Assembly (NCBI GenBank): GCA_963734815.1
Contig: CAVTIH010000001.1
Span: 868,001-932,000 of the forward strand
Length of the DNA: 64,000 nt
Direction: 5' to 3'
From: Palsa-744 sp963734815
GTDB lineage: Bacteria > Actinomycetota > Thermoleophilia > Solirubrobacterales > Solirubrobacteraceae
Shown here in pieces: positions 40,762-49,125 of this stretch. The position numbers and the translations under genes are program-made. The notes under the pieces were generated by a model. It had not been told where the DNA came from. It saw nothing but the letters and a program-made list of their open reading frames with translations, and did not search any database. Position 1 is the stretch's first letter, and the number at the start of each line of letters is the position of its first letter.

Positions 40762-41942
40762 CAGGGTTCCTCCGCTATCGACGCGCGCGTCGCCCGCTCT
40801 GCCCCGGCAATCTCCTCATCGGTCTGTGGCTGACGCTTGTATCCCTCCACAATTTCTTCGCCGATTCCGTTGGCTGCCGCTACCGGGTCGCTCGCAAACC
40901 CATACGCCTCCGCCAGCTCGGGGTCCTTCTTCGCCAGCATTTCCGCGAGGTGGACCATCACCTGGCATTGCTTCCAGGTGGCGTCGTCCTGCATCTTGCC
41001 GTCGATCATGTGCACGCCGCGGCCGTCGGGGATCGCCTCGATCACCTTTTTGGCGAACGCGACCTCGGCGGGGTCGGGCGAGTAGACCTTCTTGGCGATG
41101 GCGATCTGCACCGGATGCAGCGACCAGGCGCCGACGCAACCGAGCAGGAATGAGGCGCGGAACTGGGTTTCGCAGCCCTCGATGTCCTTGATGTCGCCGT
41201 AGGGGCCGTAGAAAGGCAGCGCGCCGACGGCGGTGCAGGCGTCGACCATGCGGGCGATCGAGTAGTGCCACGGGTCCTGCTGGTAGGAGGGCCGCGGGGC
41301 GTCGGGATTCTCGGGGTCGGGGTCGGCGATCGTGCGGTAGCCGGGGTGCCCGCCGCCGACGCGGGTGGTCTTCATGCGCCGCGAGGCCGCGAGGTCGGCG
41401 GGGCCGAAGCTCATCCCCTGGATGCGCGGCGAGGCGGCCGCGATCTCCTCCAGGTTGGCGACGCCGAGGTGGGTCTCCAGCACGCAGTGCACGAGGATCG
41501 GGCGCGTGAGGCCCGCTTTCGCCTCCAATTGGGCGAGCAGGCGGTCGATGTAGTGGATGTCCCACGGGCCCTCGACCTTCGGGATCATCACCACCTCGAT
41601 CTTCTCGCCGATCTCGCCGACGATCTGCGTGATGTCGTCGAGGAAGTAGGGGGAGGCCAGTTCGTTGACACGCGTCCACAGTGCGGTGTCGCCGAGGTCC
41701 ATTTCCCTACCGACCTTGATCAGCCCGGCGCGAGCGGCCTCCTTGCGATCCAGCGGCACGGCGTCCTCGAGGTTGCCGAGCAGGATGTCCACGGTGGGGG
41801 CGATGTCGGGCACCTTCGCCACCATCTTCTCGTTCGAGAAGTCCAGGAAGTGGATCATCCGGGAGGGCTTGAAGGGAATCTCTCGCGCCGGCGTGGGCGC
41901 GTCGATCGCGAGGGGCTTGAAGAAGTCGCGGGGGTTGCGCAA
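40758..41942 (-). CDS. L-malyl-CoA / beta-methylmalyl-CoA lyase (HpcH/HpaI family)
   Basis: Starting at TTG 41942 with an AGGAG site 7 nt upstream, the product has 394 residues. HpcH/HpaI fold motifs include MIHFLDFSNEKMVAKV, ILLGNLEDAVP (metal-ligand region), WTRVNELAS, EVVMIPKVEGPWDI (the catalytic metal Glu), VLETHLGVANLEEIAA and MSFGPADLAASR. In the ethylmalonyl-CoA pathway this enzyme splits beta-methylmalyl-CoA into glyoxylate and propionyl-CoA. A ~70-residue C-terminal extension is typical of this clade. It is divergent from the MaoC hydratase gene, which makes its substrate. Confidence 0.88.
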   Translation of the reverse strand: MRNPRDFFKPLAIDAPTPAREIPFKPSRMIHFLDFSNEKMVAKVPDIAPTVDILLGNLEDAVPLDRKEAARAGLIKVGREMDLGDTALWTRVNELASPYFLDDITQIVGEIGEKIEVVMIPKVEGPWDIHYIDRLLAQLEAKAGLTRPILVHCVLETHLGVANLEEIAAASPRIQGMSFGPADLAASRRMKTTRVGGGHPGYRTIADPDPENPDAPRPSYQQDPWHYSIARMVDACTAVGALPFYGPYGDIKDIEGCETQFRASFLLGCVGAWSLHPVQIAIAKKVYSPDPAEVAFAKKVIEAIPDGRGVHMIDGKMQDDATWKQCQVMVHLAEMLAKKDPELAEAYGFASDPVAAANGIGEEIVEGYKRQPQTDEEIAGAERATRASIAEEPW

Positions 41943-42017
41943 GTGGGTTCTCCTGTTGTTCGTTCTCTCGGTGCCCTGATGGGATATCAGGGTCGTGGTG
42001 CTTATGCTTCGAAAATG

Positions 42018-42055
42018 CCCCAGAACCCTTTACAAAATGAAGTAGTTCTGGCAGG
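42018..42055. repeat. Hairpin with CTTTACAAAATGAAG core
   Basis: CCAGAAC (42020-42026) pairs with GTTCTGG (42045-42051). The inner CTTTA/TGAAG halves enclose the CAAAA loop. The 15-bp core CTT(T/C)ACAAAATGAAG recurs inverted at 56528-56542, inside another hairpin. Here it lies in the gap between the divergent lyase and hydratase genes. About 50 bases to the left CCCTGAT-gggat-ATCAGGG (41974-41992) is another short dyad. Confidence 0.5.
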
Positions 42056-42210
42056 GGGAAAGTACATGAACGGCCGGGGATGTCCCGCCGAGATCACGCG
42101 TTTGGTTGCGATATGGACCGGCATGTACAACCGCATGAACCACCTGCCCACCGCCGCGGGGTAGAGTTGGCGGCTGTACATCAGAGAGAGCAAGGAGACC
42201 ACCGACACCC

Positions 42211-42747
42211 ATGAGCGAGACCGCCACCGCACCCAGCGAGACCTCCACCTTCGAGACCGACCAGGCCGCTCGCGAGGCGAGCGGCGCCCACCCCTACGGC
42301 CGCTACCTGGAGGAGTTTGAGGTTGGCGCCGTCTACAAGCACTGGCCGGCGAAGACCGTGACCGAGGCCGACGACCACCTGTTCTGCCTGATCACGATGA
42401 ACCACCACCCGCTGCACATCAACGACGTGTACGCGCACAAATCCCAGCAGGGGCGCAACGTGGTGGTCGGCCCGCTGGTGTACTCGCTGGCTCTGGGAAT
42501 GTCGGTCAGCGACGTGAGCGGCAAGGCGATCGCCAACCTCGCCACCGAAGAGCTCAAGCACCCCGCGCCGGTGTTCCACGGCGACACGCTGTACTGCGAG
42601 TCGGAGGTGCTCGAGAAGCGCGAGTCGCAGTCCAAGCCCGATCGCGGCACGGTCCGGGTCCACACTCGCGTGCTCAATCAGGACGGGGTGCTGGTGGCCG
42701 AGTTCAAGCGTCTGGTGCTCGTGCCGCGCCAGCCCGAGGCACGCTAG
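42211..42747 (+). CDS. MaoC-type hydratase, probable mesaconyl-CoA hydratase
   Basis: A 178-residue protein beginning at ATG 42211 after AAGGAG. It has a flexible ~25-residue N-terminus and a hot-dog fold with FEVGAVYKHWPAKTVTEADD, the catalytic D/H pattern LFCLITMNHHPLHIND (Asp ~36, His ~65), and GVLVAEFKRLVLV. Actinobacterial mesaconyl-C1-CoA hydratases are of this short MaoC type. It converts mesaconyl-CoA to beta-methylmalyl-CoA for the divergent lyase. The stop codon TAG forms part of the -10 box of pckG, immediately downstream. Confidence 0.78.
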   Translation: MSETATAPSETSTFETDQAAREASGAHPYGRYLEEFEVGAVYKHWPAKTVTEADDHLFCLITMNHHPLHINDVYAHKSQQGRNVVVGPLVYSLALGMSVSDVSGKAIANLATEELKHPAPVFHGDTLYCESEVLEKRESQSKPDRGTVRVHTRVLNQDGVLVAEFKRLVLVPRQPEAR

Positions 42748-42756
42748 GCTGCCGTG

Positions 42757-44568
42757 ATGGAAACCACAGCCATCCCAGACGCCCCCACCGAAAACAAGCG
42801 CCTGTTGGAGTGGGTTGAGGAGGTCGCCTCGCTCACCGAACCGCAGGCGATCCACTGGTGCGACGGATCCGCCGAGGAGTACAACGCCCTCTGCGCCCAG
42901 CTCGTGCAGGCTGGCACGTTCCGCCGCCTCTCCGATGCCAAGCGCCCGAGCTCCTATCTGGCCTTCTCCGACCCCGGCGACGTGGCGCGCGTGGAGGATC
43001 GCACGTTCATCTGCTCCGCCACCGAGCAGGAGGCCGGTCCCACCAACAACTGGCGCGACCCGGATGAGATGCGCGAAGAGCTCGCCGAGCTGTTCGCGGG
43101 CTCGATGCGCGGGCGCACGATGTACGTGGTGCCCTTCTCGATGGGGCCGCTGGGCTCGGATAAGAGCCACATCGGCGTGCAGCTCACCGACTCCGCCTAC
43201 GTGGCGGTGAGCATGCGGATCATGACGCGCATGGGCCAGCGGGCGCTCGACGTGCTCGGCGACGACGGGCGCTTCGTGCCCTGCCTGCACTCAGTCGGGA
43301 TGCCGCTTGGCGAAGGCGACGTGGATGTGCCATGGCCGTGCAACGCCGAGAACAAGTACATCGTGCACTACCCCGAGACGCGCGAAATCTGGTCCTACGG
43401 CTCCGGCTACGGCGGCAACGCGCTGCTCGGCAAGAAGTGCTTCGCGCTGCGGATCGCCTCGGTGATGGCGCGCGATGAGGGCTGGATGGCCGAGCACATG
43501 CTGATCCTCAAGCTGACCTCGCCCGAGGGCGAGGTCAAGTACATCGCCGCCGCGTTCCCCTCGGCCTGCGGCAAGACCAACCTCGCGATGTTGATCCCAA
43601 CGCTCGAGGGTTGGAAGGTGCAGACAATCGGCGACGACATCGCGTGGATGAAGTTCGGCGAGGACGGCCGCCTGTACGCGATCAACCCGGAGGCCGGCTT
43701 CTTCGGCGTGGCGCCCGGTACGGGCGAGCACACCAACCCCAACGCGATCCGGATGGTTGCCCACGACACGGTCTTCACCAACTGCGCGCTGACCGACGAC
43801 GGCGACGTGTGGTGGGAGGGGATGACGCCCGATCCGCCGGCGCACCTCACCGACTGGCACGGCAACGAGTGGACGCCCGCCAGCGAGACGCCCGCGGCGC
43901 ACCCCAACGCACGCTTCACCGTCAAGGCCGATCAGACCCCGGCGATCGCGCCCGAGTGGGAGAACCCCGCCGGCGTGCCGATCGACGCGATGCTGTTCGG
44001 CGGGCGGCGCTCGACGGTGGTGCCGCTGGTGACCGAGGCGCTGGGCTGGGAGCACGGCGTGTTCCTCGGCGCCACGATGAGCTCGGAGAAGACGGCCGCG
44101 GCCGCCGGCACGGTTGGCGAACTGCGCTTCGACCCGTTCGCGATGCTGCCGTTCTGCGGCTACAACATGGCCGACTACTTCGCGCACTGGCTCCAGATCG
44201 GCCGCACCCCGGGGGCTAAGCTGCCGAAGATCTTCTACGTCAACTGGTTCCGCAAGGACGAGTCGGGCCGCTTCCTGTGGCCGGGCTTCGGCGAGAACTC
44301 GCGCGTGCTCTCCTGGGTGTTCGCACGCTGCGCCGGCCACGGCGCCGCCACGGAGACCCCGATCGGCCTGGTGCCGCCGGTGGGCGTGGAGGGCATCGAC
44401 ACGCGCGGCGTGGAGGTCTCCGAAGCGGACATCGCCGAGCTACTGCGCGTGGACGTCGCGGAGTGGCGGGCACAGCTACCTCACTTCCACGAGCACTTCG
44501 GCAAGTTCGAGCGGCTCCCGGCGGAGCTGCGCGAGCAGCTGAAGGCGCTCGAAGCGCGGCTGGCCTGA
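42757..44568 (+). CDS. pckG: Phosphoenolpyruvate carboxykinase (GTP)
   Basis: The ATG at 42757 is preceded by TAGGCT (42745-42750) with exactly 6 nt between, so the transcript is leaderless, and the -10 overlaps the hydratase stop codon. The 603-residue enzyme shows AAAFPSACGKTNLAM (kinase P-loop, ~267-281), IGDDIAWMKFGEDG (~290-305), GTGEHTNPNA (~325), and a MLFGGRRSTVVPLV segment that contains the R-S pair. It converts oxaloacetate plus GTP to phosphoenolpyruvate and CO2. As the exit from the acetyl-CoA-assimilation block it feeds gluconeogenesis. Confidence 0.96.
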   Translation: METTAIPDAPTENKRLLEWVEEVASLTEPQAIHWCDGSAEEYNALCAQLVQAGTFRRLSDAKRPSSYLAFSDPGDVARVEDRTFICSATEQEAGPTNNWRDPDEMREELAELFAGSMRGRTMYVVPFSMGPLGSDKSHIGVQLTDSAYVAVSMRIMTRMGQRALDVLGDDGRFVPCLHSVGMPLGEGDVDVPWPCNAENKYIVHYPETREIWSYGSGYGGNALLGKKCFALRIASVMARDEGWMAEHMLILKLTSPEGEVKYIAAAFPSACGKTNLAMLIPTLEGWKVQTIGDDIAWMKFGEDGRLYAINPEAGFFGVAPGTGEHTNPNAIRMVAHDTVFTNCALTDDGDVWWEGMTPDPPAHLTDWHGNEWTPASETPAAHPNARFTVKADQTPAIAPEWENPAGVPIDAMLFGGRRSTVVPLVTEALGWEHGVFLGATMSSEKTAAAAGTVGELRFDPFAMLPFCGYNMADYFAHWLQIGRTPGAKLPKIFYVNWFRKDESGRFLWPGFGENSRVLSWVFARCAGHGAATETPIGLVPPVGVEGIDTRGVEVSEADIAELLRVDVAEWRAQLPHFHEHFGKFERLPAELREQLKALEARLA

Positions 44569-44622
44569 GCCGGTCCGGCACTTCGTCTCAATCGGATTCG
44601 CTCGCTGGCCGATACCCCATGA

Positions 44623-46632
44623 GTGAGCTATCTGAGGCAGGTGCTGCCGCGCCCTGACACGCCGGCTTGGATCAGGCTCGCCCTTGCCCTGCTCGCCTGC
44701 ATGGTGCTCGCGCATCTCGCGCACAGTGTGCTCGTGCTCGGCTGGGGAGCGAGCGACCGGCTGTTCGACGATTGGCTGTACGACGCGGTGATGGTGGGCT
44801 GCGCGGCGGTCTGCCTGGCGCGCGGATTGACGGTCGCCACGGCGAAGGTCGCTTGGTTGGCGCTTGGTCTCAGCCTCGCCTGCGACGCCGCCGGGGAAGT
44901 GATGTCCTCGATCAGCGAAACGCTGGAGCCGAACGTTCAGCGCGGGCTCTATCTCGGCTTCTATGTGGGCGCGTACGTGACGATCGTGCTGCTTGGGCGC
45001 CGGCGCCTCAACCATCTGCGGGCCAGCCTGTGGCTCGACGGACTCGGCGGCGTGCTGGCGGTGGGCGCGCTCGGCTGCAGCGCACTGTTTGCCCCGGTGC
45101 TGGCGGCGACACATGGCGGTTCGGTGGAGGCGGCGTTCAACCTCGCCTACCCGCTCGCGGATGTGCTGCTGGTCGCGGTGGTTGTGGGGATTCTGACCGT
45201 CGCCGGCTGGCAGGTGGACCGCCCGTTCGCGCTGATCGCCCTGGGGTTCTCGGTGACGGCGGTCGCTGACGGCTTCTACCTCTACCTTGAAGCTCACGGA
45301 GGCTACACGGCGGGCACCCCCCTGGACACGCTGTGGCTGATGGGGGCCCTGATCCTGGCATGTGCCGCGTGGCAGCCGGACGGCGGGCGGGTGCGCGATC
45401 GGTACACCCTGGTGGCAGTCATGGCCGCACCGGTGGTGGCCGGGGCGGTCGCGATCGGGGTGCTGGTGGAGGGGGGCGTGGAAGGGGCGGCGGGCGTCTC
45501 GATCTGGCTGGCGGTGGCGGCGCTCGTGGCCGTCCTGCTGCGGCTGCTGGTCACCTCAGCCGAGAACATCCGTCTGATCGCCTCCAGCAGCGAGCTGGCC
45601 AACCGCGACGCGCTCACCGGCCTCGGCAACCGCCGGGCGCTGTTCGAGGATCTCCGGCTGGCGATCACGGAGGCGACGGCGGCGAGCCCGAGGCTGTTCC
45701 TGCTGTTCGATCTCAACGGCTTCAAGCACTACAACGACACGTTCGGGCACCCGGCCGGGGATGCTCTGCTGCAGCGCCTCAGCTGCAGGCTCGATCAGCG
45801 GGCAGGTCCCGGCGGGCTCACCTACCGGCTCGGCGGGGACGAGTTCTGTGCGCTGCTGCATGTCGCGGGCGATCCGGCGGAGCTGGCCGGCGACCTCGCC
45901 GGCGCGCTGCTGGAGAGCGGCGAACACTTCACGATCGGGGCGTGCTACGGCGAGGTGCTGCTTGGACGGGAGGCGCACAGCGCGCAGGAGGCGCTGCGCA
46001 TCGCCGACCAGCGTCTGTACGCGCAGAAGCTGCTCTGCGCCCGTCCGCCTGCCAGCCGCGAGTGGCGCGACGTGCTGCTCGGGCTGCTGCGGGAACGCGA
46101 CCCCGAGCTCGACACCCACGTGCACGAGGTGGCCGCGCTTGCCCGTGGCGTCGGCGAGCGGCTCGGCTTGGCGGCCGAGGACCTCGCGGACCTGGTGGCC
46201 GCGGCGGAGCTGCATGACATCGGCAAGGCGGCGATCCCCGACGCGATCCTCGACAAGCCGAAGGCGCTCGATCGCGACGAGCGGGCGTTCATCGAGCGCC
46301 ACACGATCATCGGCGAGCGGATCATCGCGTCGGCCCCCTCGCTGCGAGGAATTGCCACGCTCGTGCGCGCCACGCACGAGCGCTACGACGGGCGCGGCTA
46401 CCCCGACGGGCTGGCGGGCGAGCAGATCCCCTTCGCGGCGCGAATCATCGCGATCTGCGACGCCTACCAGGCGATGACGAGCAACCGCGGCTACTGGGAT
46501 GCGATAACCGAGCAGCAGGCCTGTGCGGAGCTGCGGCGGTGTGCCGGCGGTCAGTTCGACCCGCGGATCACGCGCGTGTTTCTGGACTTCGTACAGTCCG
46601 AGCGGGTCGCGGCGAGGGCGGACGGCCCCTAG
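44623..46632 (+). CDS. Membrane-bound GGDEF and HD-GYP cyclic-di-GMP protein
   Basis: A 669-residue protein that begins at GTG 44623. Residues ~15-315 contain about nine hydrophobic helices without known sensor motifs. The GGDEF domain (~322-475) has NRDALTGLGNRRAL, FDLNGFKHYND and an intact GGDEF. The HD-GYP domain (~485-660) has ELHDIGKAAIPDAIL with the HD pair and HERYDGRGYPDGLAGEQIP with an intact GYP. It could both make and degrade c-di-GMP, with the membrane part sensing a signal. The start overlaps an ATG in another frame and has no strong ribosome binding site. Confidence 0.9.
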   Translation: MSYLRQVLPRPDTPAWIRLALALLACMVLAHLAHSVLVLGWGASDRLFDDWLYDAVMVGCAAVCLARGLTVATAKVAWLALGLSLACDAAGEVMSSISETLEPNVQRGLYLGFYVGAYVTIVLLGRRRLNHLRASLWLDGLGGVLAVGALGCSALFAPVLAATHGGSVEAAFNLAYPLADVLLVAVVVGILTVAGWQVDRPFALIALGFSVTAVADGFYLYLEAHGGYTAGTPLDTLWLMGALILACAAWQPDGGRVRDRYTLVAVMAAPVVAGAVAIGVLVEGGVEGAAGVSIWLAVAALVAVLLRLLVTSAENIRLIASSSELANRDALTGLGNRRALFEDLRLAITEATAASPRLFLLFDLNGFKHYNDTFGHPAGDALLQRLSCRLDQRAGPGGLTYRLGGDEFCALLHVAGDPAELAGDLAGALLESGEHFTIGACYGEVLLGREAHSAQEALRIADQRLYAQKLLCARPPASREWRDVLLGLLRERDPELDTHVHEVAALARGVGERLGLAAEDLADLVAAAELHDIGKAAIPDAILDKPKALDRDERAFIERHTIIGERIIASAPSLRGIATLVRATHERYDGRGYPDGLAGEQIPFAARIIAICDAYQAMTSNRGYWDAITEQQACAELRRCAGGQFDPRITRVFLDFVQSERVAARADGP

Positions 46633-47213
46633 TCGTGCGAGTGAGCCTCGCCGTCGGTCGACGCCGGCGGGCGGGACTCCTCGGCCAGCGAGGTGATCGT
46701 CAACGCGCCGCGGGCAGCTTGCTCGAGCACTTCGGTGGCCTCCTCCAGCGAGCGCGCGTACAGCTCGACGAGCAGGTGCACGATGATGCGGGCGTCGTCT
46801 TCGTGCTTGTGGAAGCGCACGTGCGTGAAGAACTCCCTGACCCCGTGGTCGCCGAAGGCGGCGTAGGAGAGAGCATCGCCCGCCTCCGGCCCGGAGCAGG
46901 TCTCGACGTCTTCGGCGTCCACTGTCACGGTGCACGAGGCGACCCAGGGGGTGCCCGCGATCATCCGTTCCCAGCGGTCCTCGATCGGCTCCACGCGGCC
47001 GTTGTTGAAGCCGAGGTGGGGCTGGTCGTGCATGCAGTCCAGGCACTGCACCACGGCCTCCTGCAACTCGTCCACGACTTCCGAGCGCTCGCCGGTGTCG
47101 GGGTCGATCTTGTGGATCCCCTCGTAGTGGACCTGCACCTCCAGCTCCTGCGACCAACAGCGGTAGCAGCGCAGCCAGCTGCGCGCGGTCGTCTCCGAGG
47201 CAGAACTCTCCAT
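46629..47213 (-). CDS. Cysteine-pair protein of unknown function
   Basis: The ATG at 47213 was chosen because TACAAT (47221-47226) lies 7 nt upstream; earlier ATGs fall inside the box. The 194-residue acidic protein contains CYRCW near residue 16 and CLDCMHDQ near 57, together resembling a zinc ribbon. Other segments are FNNGRVEPIEDRWERMIAGT, TFCSG-like EDVETCSGPEAGD, and the His-rich tail EAHSHD. No membrane segment is present. I do not know the family. The gene overlaps the stop of the GGDEF/HD-GYP gene by 4 bp on the opposite strand. Confidence 0.6.
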   Translation of the reverse strand: MESSASETTARSWLRCYRCWSQELEVQVHYEGIHKIDPDTGERSEVVDELQEAVVQCLDCMHDQPHLGFNNGRVEPIEDRWERMIAGTPWVASCTVTVDAEDVETCSGPEAGDALSYAAFGDHGVREFFTHVRFHKHEDDARIIVHLLVELYARSLEEATEVLEQAARGALTITSLAEESRPPASTDGEAHSHD

Positions 47214-47270
47214 GGGACCCATTGTATGCATGGGATGGATTGGAGAACGAGGGGCCCGTCCGATCGGCCT

Positions 47271-49028
47271 CTAGCCGAACGTGAATGCGTACCCCGTGAC
47301 CCCCGGTTCGAAGCGCAGCGTCAGGTGGTGGTGTTCGTCGTGTGGCAGCGAGACGAGCGTGTAGAGGCGTTCGCCGCGCACCGTCACGAGGCCGTTGTGG
47401 ACGTCCGCGCCGGCGTCGGCGGCGGGGATGCGGTGGCCTTCGAGGAGCACTTCGACGTGGCGCGGCACTTTGCCGGCGGAGCTCAGCACGAGGTAGACGT
47501 GCCTGCCCTCCACGTTCGCCTCGATGCCCGCGCCCGCGCTTGCGACGGCGGGCTGTTCGGAGATGTTCCAGGTGCCGCTGTAGGCGAAGGCGTCCAGTTC
47601 GAGGTTGGGGTGCGCGCCCGAGCCGTAGTCGTGAACCCCTGCGACCGGGCCGTTCACCCACCCCTGCGCGCGAGCGGTACCGAGGTAGGTCTCGGGTGTC
47701 GCTTCGTCGCTTGGCACGATCACGCCGGCCGGATGGCCCTTGCCGCCCACGTGGTAGCCCGCTTCGGCGAGCAGCGCGCGGATCGCCGATTCGGTCTTGT
47801 CGTAGTCGCCCTCGCCGAAGGCCACGTAGCGCACATGGCCGTGCGCGTCGATCAGGTAGTCGGCGGGCCAGTACTCGTTGTTGTAGGCGTCCCACGTGCC
47901 GTATTCGTTGTCCTGCGCCACCGGGTACTTGAGCCCGAAGGTGGAGATCGCGCTCGCCACGTTGGCGGCGTCGTGCTCGAAGGAGAACTCGGGCGTCTCG
48001 ACGCCGACGATCGTCAGGCCCTCGTTGTGGTAGGCGGCGTTCCACGCCTTCAGGTAGGGGAGCGTGCGGATGCAATTGATGCAGGTGTAGGTCCAGAAGT
48101 CGACCAGCACCACTCGCCCGCGCAGCCCCGCGAGCGTCAGCGGCCGATCGCCGGGCGTGTTGAACCAATCCTCGGTTTCTTTGAATTCCGGCGCGGTGGC
48201 CACCACGGGCAGCTGCCGCGCGTCCGCCAGCAGCGTCGCCTGGCTGGCGCCGTGCACGGCGACGGGGGTGCCCACGCTGGCGGTGAAGTGCGACTTGCGC
48301 CCGGTGACCTCGTGCAGGCGGCTTTCGACGGCGTGCGATTTCTCGAGCGACGCGGTGAGGTTGACTTCGGGGATGTGCTGGGCGATGTACTGGTCGAAGC
48401 GCACGTCCTCGCCGGTGATGATCACGAGCGCCGTCACCACCATGATCGCCCCGAGTGTGCGCTGCAAGGCGGGTCCGCGGCCGGCGGCGCGCACTCGCTC
48501 GAACAGCGTGCGCCCGCCGAGCGTCAGCGCGAGCAGCACCGCGGCCGAGCCGAGCGTGTAGGCGATCCCCACGGCGACGCTGCGCCCAGTGGCGGCGCCG
48601 ACCGAGATCACCGCCGCAAGGATCGGCCCGGCGCAAGGGGTGTAGACGAACCCGAGCGCGGCCCCCACCAGCAGGCCTGAGCGAAAGCCGTCCCCGCGCG
48701 AGCGCGGCCCGAACGCCGCCAGGCGCGACATGCGCGCCTCCAGGCGCTCGCCGAGGCGCGGCACCAGCAGCACCGCACCGGCGCCGAGCAGCACCACCAC
48801 GGCGACCGCCCGCAGCGGGTCCGAGCCGAGGCCGACGCCGTTGGCGACCTTCGCGATCCCGACGATCGTGATCGCGAAGGTCAGGCTCAGCCCCAGCACC
48901 ACGCCCAGCGGCCGGCGCCGCCCGCCCGCGCCTCCGGAGGCGAGCAGCGCGGGCAACACCGGCAGCACGCAGGGGGAGAGCGCGGTGCCGGCGCCCGCGA
49001 GCAGCGCGAAGCCAAGCAGGATGACCAT
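47271..49028 (-). CDS. dipZ: DipZ-type protein: CcdA membrane domain fused to thioredoxin-like domain
   Basis: A 585-residue protein. Six to seven helices in residues 1-245 carry CcdA motifs with redox cysteines in ALSPCVLPVLPALLA (~18-32) and YTPCAGPILAAV (~128-140). A thioredoxin-like domain follows at ~275-430, with active site WTYTCINCIRTLPYL. The last ~150 residues are a beta-sandwich cap (LDAFAYSGTWNIS; HHHLTLRFEPGVTG) found in mycobacterial DipZ. It carries reducing power across the membrane to exported thiol proteins. GGAG lies just before ATG 49028. Confidence 0.93.
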   Translation of the reverse strand: MVILLGFALLAGAGTALSPCVLPVLPALLASGGAGGRRRPLGVVLGLSLTFAITIVGIAKVANGVGLGSDPLRAVAVVVLLGAGAVLLVPRLGERLEARMSRLAAFGPRSRGDGFRSGLLVGAALGFVYTPCAGPILAAVISVGAATGRSVAVGIAYTLGSAAVLLALTLGGRTLFERVRAAGRGPALQRTLGAIMVVTALVIITGEDVRFDQYIAQHIPEVNLTASLEKSHAVESRLHEVTGRKSHFTASVGTPVAVHGASQATLLADARQLPVVATAPEFKETEDWFNTPGDRPLTLAGLRGRVVLVDFWTYTCINCIRTLPYLKAWNAAYHNEGLTIVGVETPEFSFEHDAANVASAISTFGLKYPVAQDNEYGTWDAYNNEYWPADYLIDAHGHVRYVAFGEGDYDKTESAIRALLAEAGYHVGGKGHPAGVIVPSDEATPETYLGTARAQGWVNGPVAGVHDYGSGAHPNLELDAFAYSGTWNISEQPAVASAGAGIEANVEGRHVYLVLSSAGKVPRHVEVLLEGHRIPAADAGADVHNGLVTVRGERLYTLVSLPHDEHHHLTLRFEPGVTGYAFTFG

Positions 49029-49083
49029 TACTCTCCAGTCTGCCGAACTCGAATTGCGTTACGCGGCGCTTGCCCTCTACATG

Positions 49084-49113
49084 CGGACGGGGCGCCCATG
49101 GGCGCCCCGTCCG
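49084..49113. terminator. 30-bp perfect palindrome with CATG centre
   Basis: CGGACGGGGCGCCCA is followed directly by its reverse complement, so the stem has a CATG tetranucleotide centre. It lies between the VWA gene stop (49126) and the dipZ start (49028), both on the minus strand, 12 nt after the VWA stop. It would stop the VWA transcript. The centre matches that of the palindrome array at 62077-62196. Confidence 0.7.
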
Positions 49114-49125
49114 ACGATTACCGCG

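Noticed and set aside
44623..46632. Degenerate diguanylate cyclase
   Set aside because: GGDEF, HD and GYP motifs are all intact, so I do not call the domains inactive.
45556..48636. 1026-residue minus-strand frame
   Set aside because: Arg/Ala-rich translation that crosses three recognised genes in other frames.
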